This document shows, piece by piece, positions 44,335-53,040 of a stretch of 64,000 bases of DNA. The stretch is from Laspinema sp. D2d (GTDB taxonomy: Bacteria; Cyanobacteriota; Cyanobacteriia; Cyanobacteriales; Laspinemataceae). The stretch lies in NCBI RefSeq assembly GCF_025370755.1, contig NZ_JAMXFC010000014.1, forward strand, positions 1-64,000, read 5' to 3'. Below the pieces are notes generated by a model. The model searched no databases. It was not told the origin of the DNA and saw only the letters and a list, made by a program, of their open reading frames with translations. Every line of letters begins with the position of its first letter. Position 1 is the stretch's first letter. The position numbers and the translations under genes are program-made.

Positions 44335-45687
44335 ATGGTTCGTTTAAGCGATCGCTCGTTTGATATCCTCCGTGCGGAAATTCAAAAATCCAGTGGGTCC
44401 GATCCCGCCAGCAAACTCCAGCAGAGTCTGGCTTTGAAGCGCTTAGAAAAACTTCGCCTCCAATCGGGAGAGCCCGTCACTGCGGCAGAAATCCGAGAAA
44501 CGCTGATAGATATTTATCCCAACTTTGATGAACAAATCTTGCAAGCGGCAGAGAAGGCGAATCGTCCCCCAGGACCTTTAAGTGTTCTCCAATGGATCCC
44601 CGTAGCGATCGCCGGGGCGGCAGGAGTCGCCGCCGTGATTTGGGTGCTGAATCTTCCCTATCCGATGATTCGCCGTCCAGTTTCCAAGACGCTTCCGGTG
44701 GTGTTGCTGCCGAGTTTTATCAGTATGGACCATAATTACCGGGAAGCCATTTCCCTGGTGGAACAAGCGGATCAACTGGTGAACAATGCCACGAGTCGGG
44801 CGGATTTTGAGTTGGGAACCCAGAAAGTTCAGGCGGCACAAAAACATCTCGATCGCCTGCCGGTGTGGTTTTTGGGCTATTATCCGGAGCGTTACTGCAC
44901 CTTGTTTGGCTGTAGCTGGCAGTTTACGTTAGATGAGTTTGAGGCAGCGCGTAAGGCGATCGGACGGATGGAAGCGACGCTGTTTCAGCAACAAAATGCG
45001 CAGACTCAGCTTTCCGACGTGGAAACGGCCCTGAATACGGCGAAACAGCAGTACCAACAGGCAACGAACCTCACGGAGAAACAGCAGGCGATCGCGGCAT
45101 GGCAGTCGGCAATCGATCAGTTAGTGGAAATTCCCCCGGCAACCTTGGCGAGTGAGATGGCACAACCCAAGCTGACAGCAGCAATGCGGGATTTTGAGCA
45201 GGTGGTGGGTTCGGCAAAGGGAAGTTTGCAAACAGCGACGACGATGGATGCGGCAAAGGCATTTGCGATGCAAGCGGCAGTCGCCTCCCAAAATCCCCCC
45301 CATTCTGCGGCACAGTGGGAGCAAGTTCAGCGGTTGTGGGATATGGCGATCGCCCGTTTGGAACAGGTGGAAGCGGATGCGCCGGACTATTTGCAAGTCC
45401 AGCAAAAACTGGCGGAATATGAAGTAAATCGCGGGATTGTGGTGACGCGCTTAGAGGCGGAACAGGAGGCATTGCAAACCCTCAACCGGGCAAAAGAGGC
45501 GATCGCCAATTGGCAGGAGTTGGTAAGAGTCCAGGAAGATAGTCTCGACTGGGGGAGAGTCTCGGGCGACTTACGGAAAATTATCACCCAATTGGAACAA
45601 GTGCCCGCCGGAACCACTGCCTCAGCCGAAGCACAGGAGTTGCTGAAATTTGCGCGAGACAAAAATAAACAGTTACAGGGGTTTTAG
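44335..45687 (+). CDS. Hypothetical single-TM protein with helical repeats
   Basis: 450-residue protein from ATG 44335; a GTG at 44326 would add three residues and the choice is uncertain. The N-terminal 80 residues are helical and soluble (VRLSDRSFDILRAEIQKS). A single membrane helix follows at about 85-107 (WIPVAIAGAAGVAAVIWVLNL), then a long helical region (about 120-450) rich in Gln/Ala/Glu with repeated W-x(8-12)-L phrases such as AIAAWQSAIDQLVEIPP, QLWDMAIARLEQVE and AIANWQELVRVQED. The repeats recall TPR-like or alpha-helical bundle units, probably outside the cytoplasm. I recognise it only as a cyanobacterial-type conserved hypothetical. Confidence 0.7.
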   Translation: MVRLSDRSFDILRAEIQKSSGSDPASKLQQSLALKRLEKLRLQSGEPVTAAEIRETLIDIYPNFDEQILQAAEKANRPPGPLSVLQWIPVAIAGAAGVAAVIWVLNLPYPMIRRPVSKTLPVVLLPSFISMDHNYREAISLVEQADQLVNNATSRADFELGTQKVQAAQKHLDRLPVWFLGYYPERYCTLFGCSWQFTLDEFEAARKAIGRMEATLFQQQNAQTQLSDVETALNTAKQQYQQATNLTEKQQAIAAWQSAIDQLVEIPPATLASEMAQPKLTAAMRDFEQVVGSAKGSLQTATTMDAAKAFAMQAAVASQNPPHSAAQWEQVQRLWDMAIARLEQVEADAPDYLQVQQKLAEYEVNRGIVVTRLEAEQEALQTLNRAKEAIANWQELVRVQEDSLDWGRVSGDLRKIITQLEQVPAGTTASAEAQELLKFARDKNKQLQGF

Positions 45688-45729
45688 GATTGCCGGGTGA
45701 AAGACATTTAACCCCCAGCTACGCTAAAA

Positions 45730-45802
45730 GTGCGTTAGACAAACGCCTAACGCACCTGGATTATTTCAAGCCAGGTATAATCATCCTCGCGATAATTATA
45801 CC
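45730..45802. terminator. Hairpins between converging genes
   Basis: GTGCGTTAG (45730-45738) pairs with CTAACGCAC (45747-45755), and GGTATAAT (45774-45781) pairs with ATTATACC (45795-45802). ACCTGG/CCAGGT (45754-45759 and 45771-45776) could form an alternative stem overlapping both. They lie between the stops of the plus-strand hypothetical gene and the minus-strand BON gene, fitting a bidirectional terminator. Confidence 0.65.
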
Positions 45803-45811
45803 TTACTTGTT

Positions 45812-46285
45812 CTATTGATCTGCTGGAGCGGGAGTTTCAGCGGGTGCAACGATTTGTGCATCTACTTTCACCTGTTTTACCCCGCGAATTTCTTGGGCTA
45901 AAGTGGCGATCGAATCATATTCTTGTTGGTTCGGAACCGTTCCGGTTACGCTAACAACCCCCTCTTCCGAGGTTACCGCCAACTTACCTTGGGGGATATT
46001 CGCTTCGAGTTTGCTGCGAACTTCACTCGCTAAGTCATCGTCCGATCGATCCTCGGCGTTACCCACGGCATTGGTTCGCTCTTCGCGCGCTCGAATATCG
46101 CTATCCAGTTGAGCGCGGCGAGTCTCATCCCGGGCATCTGCGTTGGTTTCTTCTACTTGAGCCGGTTCCTCAACGGCTCCATCAGGACTACTGGGAGCAT
46201 CAGCACTGGTCCGTTCTAAGTTCTGACAAGCACCAGCACCTAACAAAATAGTAAGTCCGACTAAGAAAGGAGTAATCTTTTTCAT
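45812..46285 (-). CDS. BON-domain lipoprotein
   Basis: 157-residue envelope protein. The signal peptide MKKITPFLVGLTILLGAGAC ends in a lipobox with C20, so it is probably a lipoprotein. A disordered Glu/Asp/Ala-rich stretch (about 25-80) leads to one BON domain (about 82-145: LASEVRSKLEANIPQGKLAVTSEEGVVSVTGTVPN and LAQEIRGVKQVKVDAQIV), which in OsmY-type proteins binds membranes or peptidoglycan-associated partners under stress. AGGAAAA precedes the ATG. The next gene upstream on the strand encodes a glycine-zipper stress protein, so a stress-related pair is plausible. Confidence 0.88.
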   Translation of the reverse strand: MKKITPFLVGLTILLGAGACQNLERTSADAPSSPDGAVEEPAQVEETNADARDETRRAQLDSDIRAREERTNAVGNAEDRSDDDLASEVRSKLEANIPQGKLAVTSEEGVVSVTGTVPNQQEYDSIATLAQEIRGVKQVKVDAQIVAPAETPAPADQ

Positions 46286-46515
46286 GGTTTTTTCCTGAAT
46301 TTTTTTAGGTTTAGGGTAGATGTGCGATTCAGTGTTCAGGGCTTAAACTCCCTGTTTTTTAGGGGTCCTCCGTACTTGTGAATCGCCCCAATTGAAACTA
46401 TCTGTTTAAAATTCTCTATGAGAACACAAGAGATCGACTGCTGGAACCCTGTCAAATCAGTTCATTCAAGGCCAAGGGTTCCAGCCTCATTCTTGGCTTA
46501 GAAAAAAGTTAAAGT

Positions 46516-47232
46516 TTAACGGCGGATATCCCGTTCGGTCGTATGGTCCACGACCTTCACTACGTTATCCTCATAGACAACATCGCCATCGTTGCGAACT
46601 ACGTCTCGTTCCCGTTCAACGACAGGGGTCCGATGTTCGACCACGGTTTCTTGATGACGAACGACATCGGCTTGATTATGGGCACCCGCAGTATGGTGAG
46701 CGTCATACACGCCCCATTCTTCAATACCACCCTGGTTTAAAATCATATCGGCACGGGCGATATCCGCTTCGCTACCATCTACAATCACTAAATAATCACC
46801 ACGGGAGACGCGATCTTGATACACTCGGGCGCGTTCTTCCGGAATACCTAGGCCGACTAAAGCACCGATTAGGCTCCCAGCCGCTGCACCGATCGCTGCA
46901 CCACCGGCAGTCGTTGCCAACGCCGTTGCGGTTGCACCGGCTAACATGATAGGACCAATGCCGGGAATAGCAAGTGCACCCAAACCGACGAGTAAACCCG
47001 CAATGGTTCCGATCGCCCCTCCGGTTGCTGCACCCACCGCTGCACCTTCATCGGCTTTGTTGCCTCGGTCATCACCGTGGAGGTCATCGGAGATCGGACG
47101 ATTTTCATCCTTGGCAATGACAGATACGCGGTCCATTGGGAAACCACTATCTTTGAGTTCCCGCAATGCCCGTTCAGCTTGACTGCGAGTGGGAAATGTA
47201 CCAACGGCTCGTTTTTGGTATGTTATAGCCAT
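46516..47232 (-). CDS. General-stress-type protein with glycine zipper
   Basis: 238-residue protein with a strong ribosome site (GGAGGAA). Residues 6-60 (KRAVGTFPTRSQAERALRELKDSGFPMDRVSVIAKD) match the general stress protein 17M-like/YflT N-terminal domain. A long Gly/Ala-rich hydrophobic region (about 62-130, AAVGAATGGAIGTIAGLLVGLG) is a glycine zipper that may insert in membranes. A second alpha-beta unit (about 133-170, RARVYQDRVSRGDYLVIVDG) follows. The tail (about 185-238) is charged and Val-rich with repeats such as VVEHRTPVVERERDVV. Probably a stress-induced membrane-associated protein; exact function unknown. Confidence 0.85.
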   Translation of the reverse strand: MAITYQKRAVGTFPTRSQAERALRELKDSGFPMDRVSVIAKDENRPISDDLHGDDRGNKADEGAAVGAATGGAIGTIAGLLVGLGALAIPGIGPIMLAGATATALATTAGGAAIGAAAGSLIGALVGLGIPEERARVYQDRVSRGDYLVIVDGSEADIARADMILNQGGIEEWGVYDAHHTAGAHNQADVVRHQETVVEHRTPVVERERDVVRNDGDVVYEDNVVKVVDHTTERDIRR

Positions 47233-48171
47233 GTTTCCTCCGGCTTAAAAAATTAGTTTGGAAAAACTATATATCTTTCCGTCTTACATCTCAATTACAC
47301 CACGTTGGCTCGGGAGATTCATCCCTCGAAAGGGTGAACTTATAAAGCAACAGGCGATCGCTCTGTGTGGGTCGGATAAGAGTCCCAACCCGAACGCTAC
47401 TCCGGAATTGAGCGATCAATCCGTACAGTTTTCTCGGGGTTTTGGGGAGTTTACCTCTACCCCTATTGAGAGATGAAGCGGCGATCGGGCAGTAGCGACA
47501 ACCAGCAGGGGTTTAAACCCCGCCTCCTAGCTCAAGTCGGTTAAAATCGGACTAAAATAGCGACTTCCTACAGAATCTGGTTTTGAAAGTCTATAAAACG
47601 CCGAACCCTGTTCTATGAGCGTTCCGCTTAGAAAGGGTGGGGAGGAAAGCGTCATCCAGAAAATCGACTTTTAACCACTGGATCGAATATTAGTTGTGCT
47701 GATCCTGCTTCGGAGTAGCGACGAGGACCGAGTAACCAGCCATTCCCCGCTACTAAGTCCTTGGACCTGATTTTAAGCCCCACCAGTCCCTGTCTGTAAA
47801 GGCAGTAAAATGGCGATCGCCCGAGTTATGAGAGTTCTCCACCCTGAAGCAGGAAACCCAAATTCCCAAAATCCCCGCCAAGACCCTACATTCTGCTAAC
47901 GAGGGGCCTTTGAACTCGGCGATCGGAACCGTACAAAAATACCACATCCACGGGACCTTTTAGGTCCGTTGCCTGGAACTCCATCAGATTAGAGGCATCC
48001 TAACTCTGCGCAATCTGCACCCCCTCTGTTCCGCAACCCTACAGGACTTTAATAGGGAATTGACGCCTATTCCCCTAGATTCTTAATTCTTTTTTTCTCA
48101 GCCGAAGGTAAGCCAGGGGGAACCTGTCGGTACAATAGATCCTAAGTCCCCTCGCCTTGCGCTTCTGTTCT
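47233..48171. other. Intergenic region with the second dispersed repeat
   Basis: About 940 bases between the divergent stress-protein gene (minus) and the kinase gene (plus). It contains repeat copy 2 at 47605-47643 and the phrase TAGCGACGAGGACCGAGTAACCAGCC (about 47716) that also echoes the other repeat's surroundings. Frames of 64-72 codons here show no motif. The stress-protein promoter should be near 47240-47330 and the kinase promoter near 48060-48170, but no box is clear. Confidence 0.5.
47605..47690. repeat. Dispersed intergenic repeat, copy 2
   Basis: ACCCTGTTCTATGAGCGTTCC followed by GCTTAGAAAGGGTGGGG, matching 44038-44076. It lies in an intergenic region 3.5 kb from copy 1 and in the same orientation. 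Confidence 0.8.
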
Positions 48172-50097
48172 ATGAGCTATTGCCTCAATCCCCATTGCAA
48201 GAAGCCTTACAATCCAGATAACGCCAAGTTTTGTCTGAGTTGTCGTTCTCCGTTAGGGCTTAAAAATCGCTATCGCACCATTCGCCCCCTCGGGGAAGGC
48301 GGGATGGGGCGCACTTTTTTGGCCCTGGATCAGGACCGCCTGAACGCCCCCTGTGCGATTAAGCAATTATTACCAGCGCCAGAAATCCAGTCCGATTCCC
48401 AAGCAATGGCAAAGGTGACGGAGTTATTTGAACAGGAGGCGCGACAATTGTTACTCTTGGGGGAACAACATTCCCAAATTCCGGCGCTGTTAGGCTATTT
48501 TGAACAAGATAAACGTCTGTATTTGGTCCAGCAGTTTATTGAAGGACAAACGTTGTGGCAAGAACTGCAACGGTTTGGGGCGTTCAAAGAGGAACAAATT
48601 CGTCAGGTGTTGTTAGATTTACTGCCGGTATTACAGTTTGTCCATGAACGGCAGGTGATTCACCGGGATATCAAACCGGCTAATATTATCCGTCGAGAGG
48701 ATGGGAGACAGTCTTCCTCGGGTCAGTTGGTGTTAATTGATTTTGGCATTGCCAAACAACTCAATTCGGGCGGGGGGAAAACGGGCACCAGGGCCGGTAC
48801 GGAAGGATATGCGCCAATGGAACAACTGCGCGGGGGTCGGGCATTTCCGGCGAGTGATTTGTATAGTTTGGGGGTGACTTGTATTCAGTTGTTAACGGGA
48901 ATTTCTCTCGATCGCCTCTATGATCCAGTAGAGTCGCGGTGGTTATGGCAGTCGCACTTACAGCAAGTTGGACGCACCATTAGCGATCGCCTTGCCGCCA
49001 TTTTGAACAAGATGATCCAAGATTCCATGAAAGCCCGCTATCCCTCTGCCGCAGCGGTTCTCCAGGATTTGAATACCCCAGGCAGTCGGAGTTTCCCCGG
49101 GGCAGTCACTCCCTTTGTTCCCGCAGTTCCCACCCCACCCACAATTCCCACGAATCCCCTCCTGGAATTGTTCCAACGCCAAACCTGGGAGTGTCACTCC
49201 ACGCTCACGGGACATACCGCAGCCATCAAAACCGTTGCGCTCTCTACAGAGGGTAACATCATTGCTTCGGGGAGTGAGGATAAAACCATTATTATTTGGG
49301 ACAGTCATACCGGGAAAGTGCTGCATACCCTCACTCAACATACCAGTGCAGTAACCACAGTTGTCATTTCCCCCGATGGCAAACTACTAATTTCCGGAAG
49401 TGCCGATAAAACGATTAAATTCTGGCAATTACCCACAGGGTTTTTACTACGCACCCTCACGGGGCATACAGGAGCGATTACCGCCCTCACAATTACCCCG
49501 GATGGTAAAAGCTTAGTCAGTGGTAGCGCTGACAAGACACTGAAACTGTGGAATCTCCGGACTGCACAACTGCAACAAACCTGGGAGGGACATACCCAAG
49601 CTGTTTCTTGTCTCACCTGTTCCCCTGATGGCAAAACCATCGCCTCTGGCAGTGACGATCGCACCATTAAACTCTGGAACCTGCGGAATGGGACCGTGAA
49701 AGCTACCCTAACAGGACATCAAGAACGGATTGAGGCAGTGGCGATCGCCTCGGATAGTCAAACCCTCGCCTCTGGCAGTCGGGATAAAACCATCCAAACC
49801 TGGCAACTGGATACCGGCACTCGATTAGCCACTCCCAAGGAACATTTAAGCGGATTTCAGGCGATCGGTTATCTCCCTTTACCCCCCACCCTGAATCCGG
49901 GAAATGGACATATTTTAGTCAGTGGCAGTGAAGACAAAACCCTGAAAATCTGGCATCAAGAAACCGGCAACCTCCTCCACACCCTCACGGGCCATCGTGA
50001 TAGTATAACCTGCTTGGCCTTAAATTTAGAGGGTCAGACTATCATTAGTGGCAGTCTTGATAAAACCCTAAAAATTTGGCAGAGTTTAAACCCTTAA
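48172..50097 (+). CDS. Serine/threonine protein kinase with zinc ribbon and WD40 propeller
   Basis: 641-residue kinase (start ATG 48172, MSYCLNPHCKKPYN; an upstream TTG frame adds five residues). The N-terminal zinc ribbon has CLNPHCKKP and FCLSC. The Hanks-type kinase domain (about 35-305) has glycine loop GEGGMGRTF, lysine K64 in CAIKQLL, catalytic HRDIKPANII and DFG in LIDFGIAKQ, so it should be active. The C-terminus has seven WD40 repeats (about 340-640, each with a SGS-x-D-(K/R)-T-(I/L) phrase), enough for one beta propeller that probably binds partners. A paralogue follows 32 bases downstream. Zinc ribbon-kinase-WD40 proteins are typical of filamentous cyanobacteria. Confidence 0.94.
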   Translation: MSYCLNPHCKKPYNPDNAKFCLSCRSPLGLKNRYRTIRPLGEGGMGRTFLALDQDRLNAPCAIKQLLPAPEIQSDSQAMAKVTELFEQEARQLLLLGEQHSQIPALLGYFEQDKRLYLVQQFIEGQTLWQELQRFGAFKEEQIRQVLLDLLPVLQFVHERQVIHRDIKPANIIRREDGRQSSSGQLVLIDFGIAKQLNSGGGKTGTRAGTEGYAPMEQLRGGRAFPASDLYSLGVTCIQLLTGISLDRLYDPVESRWLWQSHLQQVGRTISDRLAAILNKMIQDSMKARYPSAAAVLQDLNTPGSRSFPGAVTPFVPAVPTPPTIPTNPLLELFQRQTWECHSTLTGHTAAIKTVALSTEGNIIASGSEDKTIIIWDSHTGKVLHTLTQHTSAVTTVVISPDGKLLISGSADKTIKFWQLPTGFLLRTLTGHTGAITALTITPDGKSLVSGSADKTLKLWNLRTAQLQQTWEGHTQAVSCLTCSPDGKTIASGSDDRTIKLWNLRNGTVKATLTGHQERIEAVAIASDSQTLASGSRDKTIQTWQLDTGTRLATPKEHLSGFQAIGYLPLPPTLNPGNGHILVSGSEDKTLKIWHQETGNLLHTLTGHRDSITCLALNLEGQTIISGSLDKTLKIWQSLNP

Positions 50098-50129
50098 AAT
50101 TATAATTATACTTAATACTAATCAACCCT

Positions 50130-51950
50130 ATGAACCATTGTTTAAATCCAACCTGTAAACAACCGAAAAACCCCGACGGGAATAAATTCTGTCAAACCTG
50201 TGGTTCTAAACTCCTGCTGCGAAACCATTACCGCGCCTTAAAACCCATCGGCAGCAGCACCTATAGCCGCACTTTTTTAGCCGTTGATGAAGATATTCCC
50301 TCCAAACCCTTCTGTGTCATCAAGCAATTTTTTCCACCCCAAACCGTCAGTGAAGCCCAAAAAGCGGCGGAACTTTTTCAACGAGAAGCGGTGCAATTAG
50401 ACCGACTCGGACAACATCCCCAAATTCCCCGCCTCCTCGCTTATTTTGAACAAGATAAACATCAATATTTAATTCAAGAATTTATGGAGGGAAAAACCCT
50501 CGGGGAAGAACTCAAACAATCCGGTGCATTTTCAGAAAACCAGATTTACACCTTCCTTAAACAAATTTTACCCCTGCTGCATTTCGTTCACAGCAATCAA
50601 GTCATTCATCGGGATATTAAACCGGCTAATATTATTCGCCGTCCCCCCGTTACTGAAGGAGATATTTCTTCCCAAACCCGTTCTGATTCTTTGCTGCTTG
50701 TGGGATTTAGTGCCGTAAAAAGCGTCTCCAATCACCCCCCAATCGGCAATGCCACCATCATCGGCAGTCCCGAATATACGGCATCAGAACAATTAATAGG
50801 GAAACCCACCTTTGCCAGTGATTTATATAGTTTAGGGGTAACTTGTATTGAATTGTTAACTCAAACCAGTCCCTTCAATCTCCGACATGGGAATCAGTGG
50901 GAATGGCGACAATATCTCAGCCGTCCTGTAAGTACCGCTTTAGGAAATATCCTAGATAAATTGCTGCAAGATAAAGTTAGTCAACGCTATCAATCTGCCC
51001 AAGAAGTATTACAAGACTTGGAAACCTTACAACCTAGGGAATGGAAGTGTTTTGAAACCTTTACCTCGGGTACTCGCATTCGCTGCGTGGCAGTCAGTCC
51101 CGATAGTCAAATCCTTGCGAGTGGTAGTGAAGAAAATCGCATCCAATTATGGTATCCTGGAAGGGTAAACTCTGGGGAACAATTAGGCAACTGGCTATCG
51201 GGACATTCCGGATGGGTACAGGCGCTGGCTTTTAGTCCCGATGGAAGATTGTTAATAAGTGGCAGTTGCGATCGCAGTCTAAAAGTGTGGGATTTAGGCA
51301 CGGGAAAACTGCTGCGATCGCTGGGAGATTGGTTTGCACCTCATAACGGCTGGATTAATACTATTGCCCTCAATCCTACGGGTACCATTCTAGCCAGTGG
51401 CAGTACCGATACCACAATTAAACTCTGGAATCTCAGGACTGGGAAACAAATTACTACGTTAACGGACCATCAAGGAACAGTAGAATCCATCGCCATTTCT
51501 CCCGACGGCAAATTATTAGCCAGTGGCAGTGGCGATCGCACCATCAAACTCTGGGAATTACCCACAGGAAAAGCGGTGACAACCTTCACGGGACATGAGG
51601 ATATGGTGCGATCGGTTACCTTCAGTCCCGACAGCCAAATTCTCGCCTCTGGCAGCCGAGATCATACCATAAAATTATGGCAAGTGAATAGCGGAGAACT
51701 GTTAGCAAGTTTAACCCATACAGATTGGATTGAAACAGTAGCATTCAGTCCGCAATCGCCCTTAGTTATAGGGGGAACTCGCAACGGTGCGATCGGCTTT
51801 TGGAATCCCTATACCGCAGAGGAATTACAGGGAGTGCAAGCCCATTCAGCCTCAATAACCTCCCTGGTATTTATGCCGAATAATAAGGTAATTATTAGTG
51901 GTAGCGCCGATGGCAGTATTAAACTCTGGCAAGTAACATCAGGCTTTTGA
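50130..51950 (+). CDS. Kinase-WD40 paralogue, probable pseudokinase
   Basis: 606-residue paralogue of the preceding kinase, with the same layout: zinc ribbon (CLNPTCKQP, FCQTC), kinase fold (about 35-300) and seven WD40 repeats (about 315-606). K65 (VIKQFF), the helix-C Glu in FQREAVQL and HRDIKPANII (160-169) are kept. The DFG motif is replaced by G192-F193-S194 in LLLVGFSAVKS, removing the Mg-binding aspartate, and the glycine loop reads GSSTYSRTF instead of GEGGMGRTF. Catalysis is therefore unlikely or much reduced, so it may be a scaffold or regulator of its neighbour. It is 32 bases downstream and probably co-transcribed. The loss of DFG is seen directly; the role is inference. Confidence 0.9.
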   Translation: MNHCLNPTCKQPKNPDGNKFCQTCGSKLLLRNHYRALKPIGSSTYSRTFLAVDEDIPSKPFCVIKQFFPPQTVSEAQKAAELFQREAVQLDRLGQHPQIPRLLAYFEQDKHQYLIQEFMEGKTLGEELKQSGAFSENQIYTFLKQILPLLHFVHSNQVIHRDIKPANIIRRPPVTEGDISSQTRSDSLLLVGFSAVKSVSNHPPIGNATIIGSPEYTASEQLIGKPTFASDLYSLGVTCIELLTQTSPFNLRHGNQWEWRQYLSRPVSTALGNILDKLLQDKVSQRYQSAQEVLQDLETLQPREWKCFETFTSGTRIRCVAVSPDSQILASGSEENRIQLWYPGRVNSGEQLGNWLSGHSGWVQALAFSPDGRLLISGSCDRSLKVWDLGTGKLLRSLGDWFAPHNGWINTIALNPTGTILASGSTDTTIKLWNLRTGKQITTLTDHQGTVESIAISPDGKLLASGSGDRTIKLWELPTGKAVTTFTGHEDMVRSVTFSPDSQILASGSRDHTIKLWQVNSGELLASLTHTDWIETVAFSPQSPLVIGGTRNGAIGFWNPYTAEELQGVQAHSASITSLVFMPNNKVIISGSADGSIKLWQVTSGF

Positions 51951-52359
51951 AGCCCCGATTGCCCTAAATTTTAGGGTGCGATCGCCTCATTGGGACTTAG
52001 ACTTATCAATCTGGGTTTTCCGATCAATTCACCGTTTATAAATAAAGATACCAGGGTTTTAAAATCCCAATTCATCGTATCTAATTACCGAGTGCAAGCA
52101 TCTTGATCGCTTCTTCTCTTAAAAAAGCGATCACCTTCTATCTAATCATTCCCTAAGTTTTTCCCGGATGGTTTCATCAAGAGGAGTGACTGACTTGGTA
52201 TGACTGAATTCATCCCGCTTATGAGTAGACTTTGAGAAATAATCCTCTGTTACAATCGCCTGTTACAATCGCACTGAGGCTTTGGCATTTGCTAAAATGT
52301 TAGAGGGGATCTCAACCCCAAATCCATCCAACTTAAATAGTGCTTAAGGTCGTCAAATT
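51951..52359. other. Intergenic region upstream of the SRAP gene
   Basis: 409 bases, no gene. A 13-base unit CTGTTACAATCGC is repeated in tandem at 52247-52272, about 90 bases before the SRAP start. TTACAAT within it could serve as a -10-like element, and the repeat may be an operator. I see no LexA-type site I can defend. Other sequence is AT-rich with HIP1 motifs. Confidence 0.45.
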
Positions 52360-53040
52360 ATGTGTGGAAGATTTAGCTTTTATCAGGCCCCTGCAACGGT
52401 AGCTGAGTTGTTTAAATTGGCGGGAATTCCTGCGATAAAATCCCGGTATAATATTGCACCGACTCAATCGGTTCCTACAGTATTACAGGAGGAGGAAACC
52501 CAGGAACGTCAGTTCCAGATGATGCGGTGGGGATTGATTCCTTTTTGGGCTAAGGATATGAAAATGGGTGCAAAACTGATTAATGCTCGTTCGGAAACGG
52601 TGGCGGAAAAACCTTCGTTTCGATCGCCTTTTCGCCGTCGTCGGTGTTGGATTCTGGCGGATGGATTCTATGAGTGGGAAACGACGGATTCAGGAAAACA
52701 ACCGTTTTATTTTCAACTGAAGCATGGAGAACCCTTTGCATTTGCTGGGTTGTGGGAACGATGGCAGTCACCGGAAGGGGAAGCGATTGAGTCTTGCACG
52801 ATTTTAACGACGGAAGCGAATGAATTGATGAGTCGGATCCATGTGCGAATGCCGGTGATTTTGTCTCCCACCAATCGCGATCGCTGGTTAGATCCGGCAA
52901 CCCCCCCAGAGGAATTGCACCCCCTCTTGACGCCTTACGACTCACAAGAGATCATCTCCTATCCCGTGAGTCGGATGGTGAATACGCCTAAAACTGACTC
53001 CCCGGACTGTGTACAACCGATCGCCGAGGAAGAAGGATGA
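52360..53040 (+). CDS. SRAP (HMCES/YedK) DNA-protein crosslinking peptidase
   Basis: 226-residue protein of the SOS response-associated peptidase family, which covalently caps abasic sites in single-stranded DNA through its N-terminal cysteine. The start MCGRFSFY places catalytic C2 at the mature N-terminus. NIAPTQSVPTV, MRWGLIPFWAKD, INARSETV, GFYEW and HVRMPVIL are the family motifs, including the conserved Asn, Glu and His around the active site. The stop overlaps the next gene's ATG by four bases. Regulation by DNA damage is plausible but not shown; no LexA box was recognised upstream. Confidence 0.93.
   Translation: MCGRFSFYQAPATVAELFKLAGIPAIKSRYNIAPTQSVPTVLQEEETQERQFQMMRWGLIPFWAKDMKMGAKLINARSETVAEKPSFRSPFRRRRCWILADGFYEWETTDSGKQPFYFQLKHGEPFAFAGLWERWQSPEGEAIESCTILTTEANELMSRIHVRMPVILSPTNRDRWLDPATPPEELHPLLTPYDSQEIISYPVSRMVNTPKTDSPDCVQPIAEEEG

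Noticed and set aside
47753-47947. 64-codon minus frame in the gap before the kinase
   Set aside because: Trp/Arg/Gly-rich with no motif, no ribosome site.
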